12,225 bases of DNA, from assembly GCA_002453475.1 (NCBI GenBank), contig DKGY01000067.1, positions 1 to 12,225 on the forward strand, in the 5' to 3' direction. How positions within the stretch are numbered: position 1 is the stretch's first letter; every line of letters begins with the position of its first letter. The translations under genes were made by a program, and so were the position numbers. Shown here piece by piece: positions 1-6,350 of the stretch. Under the pieces are notes generated by a model. That model did not search any database. It saw nothing but the letters and a program-made list of their open reading frames with translations, and was not told the DNA's origin. This DNA comes from Clostridium sp. UBA6758 (lineage in GTDB: Bacteria > Bacillota > Clostridia > Clostridiales > Clostridiaceae).

Positions 1-79
1 GTTCCCGAGTGGCCAAAGGGGGCAGACTGTAAATCTGTTACGTTTCGTTTCGATGGTTCGAATCCGTCCTCCTCCACCA
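1..79 (+). tRNA. tRNA-Tyr (GUA anticodon), 5' end cut by window edge
   Basis: This tRNA decodes UAU/UAC tyrosine codons. The anticodon GTA is at 29-31 in the seven-base loop CTGTAAA, closed by GCAGA/TCTGT. The T arm is GATGG-TTCGAAT-CCGTC, the 3' acceptor strand is CTCCTCC, and the discriminator A is followed by an encoded CCA at 77-79. The window begins at about tRNA position 7, so roughly six acceptor-stem bases are missing. The extra stem and loop between the anticodon and T arms make it a class II (long variable arm) tRNA, as expected for bacterial tRNA-Tyr. Any further tRNA genes upstream lie outside the window. Confidence 0.96.
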
Positions 80-80
80 T

Positions 81-120
81 ATAAGATACTAAGTTAACTT
101 AGTATCTTATTTTGTTTTTT
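81..120 (+). terminator. Intrinsic terminator after tRNA-Tyr
   Basis: Positions 81-110 form a perfect 30-bp palindrome (arms 81-95 and 96-110) starting one base after the CCA end. It is followed by a T-rich run at 108-120. It would fold into a hairpin with a few unpaired bases at the tip and end the tRNA transcript. Confidence 0.9.
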
Positions 121-189
121 AATAAAATATAAATTAAGAATTGGATAAATGTTTTTATTAAGCTCAAAATATAATTAATGGCATATACG

Positions 190-217
190 AAGTTAATAGG
201 ATGGTAAATATTAACTT
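190..217. repeat. 9-bp inverted repeat upstream of the metK promoter
   Basis: AAGTTAATA (190-198) and TATTAACTT (209-217) are perfect inverted copies separated by 10 bases, ending 22 bases before the metK -35 box. No T run follows, so it is not a terminator. It could be a protein-binding site, but in DNA this AT-rich such a repeat may be chance. The rest of 121-239 shows nothing I can name. Confidence 0.35.
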
Positions 218-239
218 ATGATATTAATTGTTAAGTATG

Positions 240-268
240 TTGACAGTTATATTCCCCTATGCTATTAT
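240..268 (+). promoter_or_regulatory. Vegetative (sigma-A) promoter of metK
   Basis: The -35 box TTGACA (240-245) matches consensus exactly. It is followed by a 17-base spacer and the -10 box TATTAT (263-268). Transcription would start near 275, about 17 bases before the riboswitch, leaving the riboswitch intact in the leader. Confidence 0.88.
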
Positions 269-291
269 CTATGTATAAATTAATAATATAA

Positions 292-394
292 CTCTTATCA
301 AGAGTGGTGGAGGGACAAAGGCCCAATGAAACCCAGCAACCGGCTAATAAAAGCAATGGTGCCAATTCCTGCAGTGTTTTCTGCAAGATAAGAA
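292..394 (+). promoter_or_regulatory. SAM-I riboswitch (S-box leader) controlling metK
   Basis: This leader binds S-adenosylmethionine and turns metK off when SAM is plentiful. The P1 stem is TCTTATC (293-299) with GATAAGA (387-393). Between them lie the conserved S-box core GGCCCAATGAAACCC (320-334), the block GGTGCCAATTCCTGCA (358-373) and the P4 hairpin GCAG/CTGC (371-374 and 381-384). The 3' strand of P1, GATAAGAA (387-394), can instead pair with TTCTTGTC (421-428), the left arm of the terminator, with one G-U pair. That is the antiterminator. SAM binding stabilises P1, frees the terminator arm and stops transcription, a typical S-box OFF switch. Confidence 0.97.
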
Positions 395-416
395 AGCTTA
401 GTTTGAAAAGTACTAA

Positions 417-451
417 CCTCTTCTTGTCTGACAAGAAGAGGTTTTAATTTT
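417..451 (+). terminator. Regulatory (riboswitch-controlled) terminator
   Basis: CCTCTTCTTG (417-426) pairs with CAAGAAGAGG (432-441), followed by TTTTAATTTT (442-451). This is the expression platform of the SAM-I riboswitch. Its left arm overlaps the antiterminator partner at 421-428, so the two folds exclude each other. Confidence 0.95.
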
Positions 452-491
452 AAGTGCCGGTAATATTTTAATATTTAAGGAGGAAAATTCA

Positions 492-1667
492 ATGAAAAGA
501 TTATTTACGTCAGAATCAGTAACTGAAGGACATCCAGATAAAATGTGTGATCAGATATCTGATGCCATACTAGATGCTATATTAGAAAAAGACCCAAATG
601 CTAGAGTAGCTTGTGAAACTGCAACTACTACAGGAATGGTTCTTGTAATGGGAGAAATAAGTACAAACTGCTATGTAGATTTCCAAAAGGTTGTTAGAAA
701 AACAGTTGAAGAGATTGGATATAATAGAGCAAAATATGGATTTGATTGCAATACATGTTCAGTATTAACATCTATAGATGAGCAATCACGCGATATTGCT
801 ATGGGAGTTGATGAGGCTTTAGAAAGTAAAGCAGGTCAAATGAATAATGATGAGGCTACAGGTGCTGGAGACCAAGGTATGATGTTCGGATTTGCTACAA
901 ATGAAACAGAAGAATATATGCCACTTCCAATTGCTACGGCTCATAAATTATCAAGAAGATTAACAGAAGTAAGAAAAAATGGAACCTTATCTTACTTAAG
1001 ACCTGATGGAAAAACTCAAGTAACTGTAGAATATGAAGACAATAAGCCAGTTAGAATAGATACTATAGTAATTTCAACTCAGCATTGTCCAGATGTTACA
1101 AGAGAACAAATCGAGAAGGATTTAAAAGAGCATGTTATAGCTACTATAGTCCCTGCTGATTTATTAGATGAAAGCACAAAATACTATATAAATCCTACAG
1201 GTAGATTTGTTATTGGCGGACCTCAAGGAGACTCAGGTCTTACAGGTAGAAAAATAATAGTAGATACTTATGGTGGATCTGGTAGACACGGCGGTGGAGC
1301 TTTCTCAGGAAAAGATCCAACAAAGGTAGATAGATCTGCTGCTTATGCATCAAGATGGGTAGCTAAAAACTTAGTAGCTGCTGGTGTTGCTGATAAATTA
1401 GAAATACAACTTGCATATGCTATTGGTGTTGCTAGACCAGTATCTATACAAATTGATACTTTTGGAACAGGAAAGCTTTCAGAAGATAAGATAGTTGATA
1501 TAGTTAATAAAGTTTTCGACTTAAGACCATCTTCTATTATAAGAGAATTAGATTTAAGAAGACCTATATACAAACAAACTGCTGCTTATGGACATTTTGG
1601 AAGAAATGACTTAAATTTACCATGGGAGCAATTAAATAAGGTTGAAGAAATAAAGAAATATATATAA
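492..1667 (+). CDS. metK: S-adenosylmethionine synthetase (methionine adenosyltransferase)
   Basis: This cytoplasmic enzyme makes S-adenosylmethionine from methionine and ATP, releasing phosphate and diphosphate. At 391 residues it is full length for bacterial MetK. The N-terminal ATP/methionine motif has H14, D16 and K17 in GHPDK. The signature GAGDQG is at residues 124-129. The phosphate-binding segments are GGPQGDSG (242-249) and [16 protein letters not shown] (267-282), with the catalytic lysines and aspartates kept. The ATG is preceded by AAGGAGG (477-483) with an eight-base gap. It is a single-gene unit between the riboswitch terminator and the terminator at 1700. Regulation is by SAM feedback through the leader. 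Nothing in the protein looks unusual. Confidence 0.98.
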   Translation: MKRLFTSESVTEGHPDKMCDQISDAILDAILEKDPNARVACETATTTGMVLVMGEISTNCYVDFQKVVRKTVEEIGYNRAKYGFDCNTCSVLTSIDEQSRDIAMGVDEALESKAGQMNNDEATGAGDQGMMFGFATNETEEYMPLPIATAHKLSRRLTEVRKNGTLSYLRPDGKTQVTVEYEDNKPVRIDTIVISTQHCPDVTREQIEKDLKEHVIATIVPADLLDESTKYYINPTGRFVIGGPQGDSGLTGRKIIVDTYGGSGRHGGGAFSGKDPTKVDRSAAYASRWVAKNLVAAGVADKLEIQLAYAIGVARPVSIQIDTFGTGKLSEDKIVDIVNKVFDLRPSSIIRELDLRRPIYKQTAAYGHFGRNDLNLPWEQLNKVEEIKKYI

Positions 1668-1699
1668 AAATTTAAAAGATATATATTTATAAACAAGAG

Positions 1700-1738
1700 T
1701 CCACACTAATACTATGATATATTAGTGTGGATTTTTTT
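1700..1738 (+). terminator. Intrinsic terminator of metK
   Basis: A perfect 12-bp stem, TCCACACTAATA (1700-1711) with TATTAGTGTGGA (1720-1731), has an eight-base loop and is followed by seven T residues. It separates metK from the recD2 unit. Confidence 0.95.
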
Positions 1739-1857
1739 AAAAAAGGCTATAATTAAATTTATATAGAGTATGAAATTTAACAAGGATAAATATTTTTACT
1801 TTAAACTGTGTCATATTACTAAATCTTATTATATTTTAATATATATGAGATTTAATT

Positions 1858-1866
1858 TGGTATAAT
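1858..1866 (+). promoter_or_regulatory. Probable extended -10 promoter for recD2
   Basis: TGGTATAAT is a perfect extended -10 element (TGn plus TATAAT at 1861-1866), 39 bases before the recD2 start. No good -35 box lies 16-18 bases upstream, which is tolerated with an extended -10. The rest of 1739-1857 is AT-rich without other clear signals. A loose inverted repeat (AAATCT near 1820, AGATTT near 1848) is too weak to call. Confidence 0.6.
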
Positions 1867-1905
1867 AATTATAAATAGATAATAATAGGTACTAGGAGAG
1901 ATTTT

Positions 1906-4113
1906 ATGATAACCATTGAAGGGATAGTTGAAACAGTTGTATTTAGAAATGAGGATAATGGATATACAATATGTAAACTAAAATGTGATAAAGAAGTTGT
2001 CACCATTGTTGGAGTAATACCATTTATAAATGAATCCCAAGAATATAGTGTTCAAGGAGAGTGGACTGTTCATCCTAAGTTTGGTAAGCAGTTTAAAATA
2101 GAAGCTATACATGAAATAATACCTACCACTACTAGTGGTATCGAAAAATATCTAGCTAGTGGAGTTATTGAAGGTATAGGTAAGGTTACAGCAAAAAAAA
2201 TAGTAGAATTTTTTGGAGAAGATGCAATAAAGATATTAGATAGTAATATAGAGAAGCTTGAAGAGATTCCTGGCATAGGTAAAAAGAGAATAAACACAAT
2301 TATGAAATCTTATTTAGAGCAGAGAGTTACTAAGGATATTATTATTTTCTTTCAAAGTTACGGTATAACTGTTAATATGGCCATGAAGATTTATAAGAAA
2401 TTCGGAACTAACTGCATAAATATAGTTAAAGATAATCCGTACATATTACCAGAATACATAAGTGGAATTGGATTTAAAACAGCAGATTCTATAGCCAAGA
2501 GCTTAGGAATAGAGAAGGATTCTCTATTTAGAATTAAAAGTGGAATTATATATATAATTAATGAGTTTTGTGTTATAGGAAATACATTTATACCTATGGA
2601 TAGATTAAGGGATAAGGCAATTAAACTTCTGGAGATAAGCGATGAGAAATTAGATGAAGGAGTTTATGAACTAATAATTGATGGAAAGATTAAGGTAGAG
2701 GTAGTAGATAATATAGATGCGGTATATAGTATGTCCTATCTTTATCTAGAGATGTCTGTAACACGTAAAATAATAGAGTTGGCCACTACTAAGTACGATA
2801 AATTAAATTTAAATGTAGATGATGAATTTAAAGACTTTGAAGGTAAAGCAAATATTAAATTAGCTGATTCTCAAAAAGAAGCTATAGAGGGTGTCTTTTT
2901 AAATGGTATAGAGGTTATAACGGGAGGCCCTGGAACAGGAAAAACAACAATTATAAATTGTATTGTAAGTATTTTTGAGAGTTTAGGACTTAAGGTATAT
3001 ATGGCTGCACCTACAGGAAGAGCAGCAAAAAGGATGGCTGAAGCTACAGGTAGAGAAGCAAAAACTATTCATAGACTTTTGGAGATAGGAAGTTATAGTG
3101 AAGAAGAGGTAGATGAAATAGAAAATGAAACATCTGCCATAGAATGTGATGTTTTAATAGTGGATGAAGCGTCTATGATAGATATAAGCCTTATGAATGC
3201 TCTTTTAAAAGCAATGCAGGTGGGAACTAGACTGATAATAGTGGGAGATGTGGATCAGCTACCATCAGTAGGACCAGGAAATGTACTTAGAGATATCATA
3301 GAAAGTGATGCTGTAAAAGTAGTAAGACTTAATGAGATATTTAGACAAGGTCAAGAAAGTATGATAGTTCAAAATGCCCACTTAATAAATGAAGGTAGGA
3401 TGCCTATTTTAAATACTAAGAACAGTGATTTCTATCTTGAAAGAGCTGTAGATAGTGAAGTAATGTTAGAAAAAATCATTGGATTAGTTAAAACTAGACT
3501 TCCCAAGTATAATGTGGAGTGGGATAGTGTTAGAGATATACAGGTATTATCACCTATGCGTAAGGGAATTATGGGGATAGATAATTTAAATATACAACTT
3601 CAGCAAGTATTAAATCCTAAGGATAAAGATAAGGATGAGGTTGAAATTAAGGATATGATTTTTAGAGTAGGGGATAAGGTTATGCAAATTAAAAATAACT
3701 ATACTCTAAAGTGGAGCAAAAATAATTCTAGTGAAGAAGGTAAGGGCGTATTTAATGGAGATGTAGGATATATAACAGAAATTAATGAAGACGAAGATAA
3801 GATTATTGTATGCTTTGAAGATGATAAAATCGTAGAATATGAGGAAAGTGACTTAGATGAGATAACCTTAGCTTATGCAGTTACTATTCATAAGAGTCAA
3901 GGAAGTGAATTTCCTGTAGTTATTATGCCTATGTTTATGGGACCACCATTACTTATGAATAGAAATTTACTCTACACTGGAATAACGAGAGCAAAGAAGT
4001 TAGTTGTATTAGTAGGAAGTTCTAAAGTAGTTGAATTTATGAAAGATAACAATAGGAGTTTTGAGAGATATTCAGGACTTAAATGGAGAATAAGAGAGAT
4101 AATTCATATGTAG
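1906..4113 (+). CDS. recD2: RecD2-type ATP-dependent DNA helicase (RecD/YrrC-like, superfamily 1B)
   Basis: RecD2 is a 5'-3' DNA helicase that works without RecBC, with roles in DNA repair and replication-fork maintenance. The 735-residue protein has the usual layout: an N-terminal OB-like region, helix-hairpin-helix repeats around 85-135 (GIGKVTAKKI, IPGIGKKRI) and 185-200 (GIGFKTADSI), then the helicase core. Visible motifs are Walker A GGPGTGKTT (340-348), motif Ia APTGRAAKRM (369-378), Walker B VDEAS (419-423), motif III GDVDQLPSVGPG (447-458), HKSQGSEF (662-669) and motif VI YTGITRAKK (690-698). All catalytic residues are present. The ATG has AGGAGA (1894-1899) upstream. It leads the set recD2 - comFA-like - comFC, with the next ribosome binding site beginning right after its stop. 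Confidence 0.96.
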   Translation: MITIEGIVETVVFRNEDNGYTICKLKCDKEVVTIVGVIPFINESQEYSVQGEWTVHPKFGKQFKIEAIHEIIPTTTSGIEKYLASGVIEGIGKVTAKKIVEFFGEDAIKILDSNIEKLEEIPGIGKKRINTIMKSYLEQRVTKDIIIFFQSYGITVNMAMKIYKKFGTNCINIVKDNPYILPEYISGIGFKTADSIAKSLGIEKDSLFRIKSGIIYIINEFCVIGNTFIPMDRLRDKAIKLLEISDEKLDEGVYELIIDGKIKVEVVDNIDAVYSMSYLYLEMSVTRKIIELATTKYDKLNLNVDDEFKDFEGKANIKLADSQKEAIEGVFLNGIEVITGGPGTGKTTIINCIVSIFESLGLKVYMAAPTGRAAKRMAEATGREAKTIHRLLEIGSYSEEEVDEIENETSAIECDVLIVDEASMIDISLMNALLKAMQVGTRLIIVGDVDQLPSVGPGNVLRDIIESDAVKVVRLNEIFRQGQESMIVQNAHLINEGRMPILNTKNSDFYLERAVDSEVMLEKIIGLVKTRLPKYNVEWDSVRDIQVLSPMRKGIMGIDNLNIQLQQVLNPKDKDKDEVEIKDMIFRVGDKVMQIKNNYTLKWSKNNSSEEGKGVFNGDVGYITEINEDEDKIIVCFEDDKIVEYEESDLDEITLAYAVTIHKSQGSEFPVVIMPMFMGPPLLMNRNLLYTGITRAKKLVVLVGSSKVVEFMKDNNRSFERYSGLKWRIREIIHM

Positions 4114-4127
4114 GTAGGAGAGATTTT

Positions 4128-5150
4128 ATGTCATTAATAAAAAGCGATAGAGAGGTAGTGAAGGTATCAAAGAAATCTATAGAAGATATGATATTAGACG
4201 GAGCTAAGCAGAAGTTATACAAGATTAATATAATCTCTGCTTTAAATAATAAAGAGCAAATTTTTAATAAGGTATTTAACTGGTGTTTTAAAGAAAATAA
4301 AAAGATACTATATATAATAAATGCAGATATAGAAGAGATAAAGATATTAGGATTAATAAATAAAAGTTTTATAAATTGTATTGAAGGTGAGAATGATATA
4401 GCATATACAGGTAAAGTTAATGTATGTACCCATAGTAGAGCATTATTTTTAAAGGGGAAATTTGATCTTATTATATATGATGAAATAAATTCTAGGCCCA
4501 GATATAGTAATGAATCTATAAAGAAACTAATGAACTATATTTGTAATAATTATGGAACTATGATTAGTTATTCCGTGGAGCCAATTTTCCATAATGAACT
4601 CATCTTATATAATTTAAGAAAAGATAAACAAGTTCCTATTGCTGAACCTAGGATTATGATAACTAGAGTAAATATAGAAGAAGAAATACCTATGAGTGTA
4701 TATGAATATCTAGAATGGTCAATAAATACCAATAAGAAAGTTATAATATATGCACCTGATGATGAGAAAACTGATAATATTTATAAGTATCTTTCTAATA
4801 TTGACCATAAGCTTACAAAAAATATTTTTAAATATATAACAGTAAATGGTAATAAGACAGAGCTATCTAAATTTTTGCTAGCGGAATATGGTATATTGGT
4901 TACTGATGATTTTAATGAGAACTATTATGGAGTACATCCATTGAATGTTATGATATTTTTTGCAGACAACGATAACTTTAATTATAAGGATTTGGTTTAT
5001 ATGTCTAGTAAGATAAATAGAAGGTCTATGGCAGATCGAGAAGAGGTTATTTTTCTTTGCAATAGTGAAACTGAGCATATGGATAGATGTAAAAATATTT
5101 TAAGGGAGTTAAATAAGAGAGCTTGGGAAGAGGGAGTTTTGAAATTATAA
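4128..5150 (+). CDS. Degenerate ComFA-like protein (helicase motifs lost)
   Basis: I read this as a decayed relative of ComFA, the ATPase that helps draw DNA into competent cells. The fold order follows ComFA. FDLIIYDEIN (112-121) matches the Walker B region FDLLIIDEVD, MISYSVEP (145-152) sits where the SATP motif III belongs, and ILVTDDFNENYYG (256-268) matches motif V. The stretch 288-330 (DLVYMSSKINRRS, then EEVIFLCNSETEHM and LRELNKR) matches the ComFA end with QIAGRVGR and the helix after it. Key residues are gone: the Walker A site is ALNNKE (38-43) instead of GAGKT, motif VI has no GRVGR, and the four-cysteine N-terminal zinc finger is absent (340 residues against about 460 in Bacillus). 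The start at 4128 is chosen over the in-frame ATG at 4083 because TAGGAGAG (4115-4122) precedes it. ATP-driven translocation is unlikely. The frame is open, so the protein is probably made. Confidence 0.75.
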   Translation: MSLIKSDREVVKVSKKSIEDMILDGAKQKLYKINIISALNNKEQIFNKVFNWCFKENKKILYIINADIEEIKILGLINKSFINCIEGENDIAYTGKVNVCTHSRALFLKGKFDLIIYDEINSRPRYSNESIKKLMNYICNNYGTMISYSVEPIFHNELILYNLRKDKQVPIAEPRIMITRVNIEEEIPMSVYEYLEWSINTNKKVIIYAPDDEKTDNIYKYLSNIDHKLTKNIFKYITVNGNKTELSKFLLAEYGILVTDDFNENYYGVHPLNVMIFFADNDNFNYKDLVYMSSKINRRSMADREEVIFLCNSETEHMDRCKNILRELNKRAWEEGVLKL

Positions 5151-5803
5151 AGCAGATAGTAGATAGTATACTATCTACTATCTATGGGATAGAAGAAAAA
5201 TGTATAATATGTGAGGAATATGAAGAGAATGATTATATTTGTGAAAAATGTAAAAAGAGCATTAATATAATTAATATAGAATCTTCAATAATTCATGAAG
5301 ATGAGGAATTAAAAAGCTACTCCTTAGGATTTTACGGTTATGAATTAAAGAAGTTGATTTTAAAACTTAAATATAATAAGAGTTTTTTAGCAGGAAAAAT
5401 TTTAGCAAGTTATATGAGTGAGTTTATATTAAAAAATTTAAAGGATAAGGTGGATATATTAACCTTTATTCCAAGTAGTAAATCCGCTTTGAAAAATAGA
5501 GGATTCAATCAATGTGAAGTGCTTTGTAAATATATAAGTAAAAGCTGCAAAATACCTTATAAGGAATTACTTTATAAAGCAAGTGATAGTATAGATCAAA
5601 TTGGATTAGATAATATAAAAAGATGGGAAAATATAAAGGATTCTTTTATGGTAAAAAATAAAAAATATATAGAAGGAAAGCGAGTGCTCATTATTGATGA
5701 TGTAATTACATCTGGAGCTACAGCTTTTTATGCTGCAAAAGCTATTAAGGAAATAAATAGCGATGAGGTTTTTATATTGACAGTGGCGAAAAGTAGAGTA
5801 TAA
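5123..5803 (+). CDS. comFC: ComFC family protein (zinc ribbon plus phosphoribosyltransferase fold)
   Basis: ComFC is needed for natural transformation in several bacteria, where it partners ComFA, and is proposed to handle incoming single-stranded DNA. The N terminus carries a zinc ribbon with C27, C30, C40 and C43. The body has the family motif RGFNQCEVL (126-134), the segment from Q159 through the R..N pair to F175 (family pattern QxxLxxxxRxxNxxxxF), and the PRPP-loop VLIIDDVITSGAT (188-200). The length of 226 is normal. The start is uncertain. TTG at 5123 is the only standard start codon in frame before the zinc ribbon, but its nearest good ribosome site (AAGGGAG, 5102-5108) is 14 bases away. 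A stronger site, GAGGGAG (5130-5136), is well spaced only for ATT at 5144. Either start overlaps the upstream gene, suggesting coupled translation. Confidence 0.9.
   Translation: MGRGSFEIIKQIVDSILSTIYGIEEKCIICEEYEENDYICEKCKKSINIINIESSIIHEDEELKSYSLGFYGYELKKLILKLKYNKSFLAGKILASYMSEFILKNLKDKVDILTFIPSSKSALKNRGFNQCEVLCKYISKSCKIPYKELLYKASDSIDQIGLDNIKRWENIKDSFMVKNKKYIEGKRVLIIDDVITSGATAFYAAKAIKEINSDEVFILTVAKSRV
5154..5183. repeat. Perfect 30-bp palindrome at the start of comFC
   Basis: The arm AGATAGTAGATAGTA (5154-5168) is followed directly by its exact reverse complement (5169-5183). It begins three bases after the stop codon of the ComFA-like gene and covers comFC codons about 11 to 21. In RNA it would form a strong hairpin just inside the comFC reading frame. 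In DNA it is a symmetric site that a dimeric regulator could bind. No T run follows, so it is not an ordinary terminator. Confidence 0.9.
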
Positions 5804-5804
5804 T
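5777..5804 (+). promoter_or_regulatory. Consensus sigma-A promoter of the raiA RNA, inside the comFC 3' end
   Basis: TTGACA (5777-5782) and TATAAT (5799-5804) both match consensus exactly, with a 16-base spacer. The comFC stop codon TAA (5801-5803) lies within the -10 box. Transcription would start near 5810-5811, at the first paired base of the structured RNA. This is the best-matching promoter in the window. Confidence 0.9.
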
Positions 5805-5809
5805 ATAAG

Positions 5810-6061
5810 AGTCGGGTTTGTGGTTGAAAGTCGATGCCAGTCGCAGGCGAAACGATCCACGTAAGTTAAATAAAATGTTTAATGAGCATGGTGCGGCTTA
5901 GAGGTAAGTCCTACCGCGTTGATGCGAGAGGGTTAGTAGTGAGAGGGTAATTCTGGGTAGCAAAAGCTCCAGTAGGCGAGTGTGGGGTCAAAGACCAGGT
6001 CAACCGACATAAGTACCTTAATGGTGCTAATTAGCAGTCTTTTATGACTGCTATTTTTTTT
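5810..6061 (+). ncRNA. raiA-motif structured non-coding RNA
   Basis: A stretch of about 220 bases between comFC and hpf is roughly half G+C (28 of 50 bases at 5811-5860, 52 of 100 at 5881-5980) in an otherwise very AT-rich region, and it carries no gene. Its ends pair: GTCGG (5811-5815) with CCGAC (6004-6008), extendable by TT/AA. Inner stems are GTGG/CCAC (5820-5823, 5857-5860), GCC/GGC (5836-5838, 5846-5848), GCGG/CCGC (5893-5896, 5914-5917), CTGG..AGC/GCT..CCAG (5953-5972), GGTC/GACC (5986-5996) and AGTACC/GGTGCT (6012-6017, 6023-6028). Sequence character and position beside comFC and upstream of raiA/hpf fit the raiA motif described from comparative genomics in Firmicutes and Actinobacteria. 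Its own promoter and terminator argue for a free-standing RNA rather than a riboswitch of hpf. I could not run a covariance-model search. Confidence 0.88.
6032..6061 (+). terminator. Intrinsic terminator of the raiA RNA
   Basis: TAGCAGTC (6032-6039) pairs with GACTGCTA (6046-6053) around a six-base loop, followed by eight T residues (6054-6061). It ends the non-coding RNA about 340 bases before hpf and would also stop read-through from the comFC transcript. Confidence 0.94.
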
Positions 6062-6258
6062 ATTAGAGTATATTGAAGTTATTATTTAACCTTAGTTATG
6101 AAATGATATTTTAAATTTTTTAATATGTATAAACAATATTTATATTTTTATTATAGGATATCCAGCACATGTAATTTTATTATAACATATAATATGAAAA
6201 AATTCATATACTATATAAAGACGATATGAGTTGTAGAATAGAGAAAAAGAAAGCTATG
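6062..6258. other. AT-rich intergenic stretch without a recognised gene
   Basis: This segment between the RNA terminator and the hpf promoter is very AT-rich and has no credible reading frame. A small hairpin, ATATGAA/TTCATAT (6192-6198, 6203-6209), has no T run and may be chance. TATAAT-like strings occur (near 6187) but lack partners at the right spacing. I see nothing else here. Confidence 0.6.
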
Positions 6259-6288
6259 AAAGGATAAAAAGAGAACTTTTCAGAATAT
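6259..6288 (+). promoter_or_regulatory. Candidate sigma-H promoter of hpf
   Basis: AAAGGATAA (6259-6267) fits the Bacillus sigma-H -35 pattern RnAGGAwWW fully. After 12 bases comes TCAGAATAT (6280-6288), which fits the -10 pattern RnnGAATww except for the first base. In Bacillus subtilis the homologous gene yvyD is transcribed by sigma-H and sigma-B. Transcription would start near 6295, giving a leader of about 105 bases. No sigma-A promoter with a usable -35 box was found upstream of hpf. Confidence 0.6.
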
Positions 6289-6350
6289 TGAGTAAAGTGT
6301 TCTTGCAAGTAGTTATGGTAAAGTTTAAAATATAATTACAAAATAGAAAT

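Noticed and set aside
231..434. Open frame on the minus strand across the metK leader
   Set aside because: It is the complement of the riboswitch and its terminator. It has no ribosome site, and its sequence is explained by RNA structure.
4083..4127. Upstream ATG extending the ComFA-like protein by 15 residues
   Set aside because: It has no ribosome binding site and would sit inside recD2. The ATG at 4128 has a strong one.
5606..5860. Minus-strand open frame over the comFC end and the raiA RNA start
   Set aside because: It lies opposite a recognised gene and a structured RNA, and its composition is not protein-like.
5810..6030. RNase P RNA, tmRNA, SRP RNA or 6S RNA
   Set aside because: None of their hallmark segments (tmRNA tag frame and CCA end, SRP GNAR loop hairpin, RNase P core, long 6S bubble) is present. 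Context and sequence fit the raiA motif.
6192..6209. Small hairpin in the hpf upstream region as a terminator
   Set aside because: It has only seven A-T-rich pairs and no T run.
6331..6336. TATAAT upstream of hpf as a sigma-A -10 box
   Set aside because: The nearest -35-like string TTGCAA is 22 bases away, too far. The sigma-H-like pair further upstream fits better.
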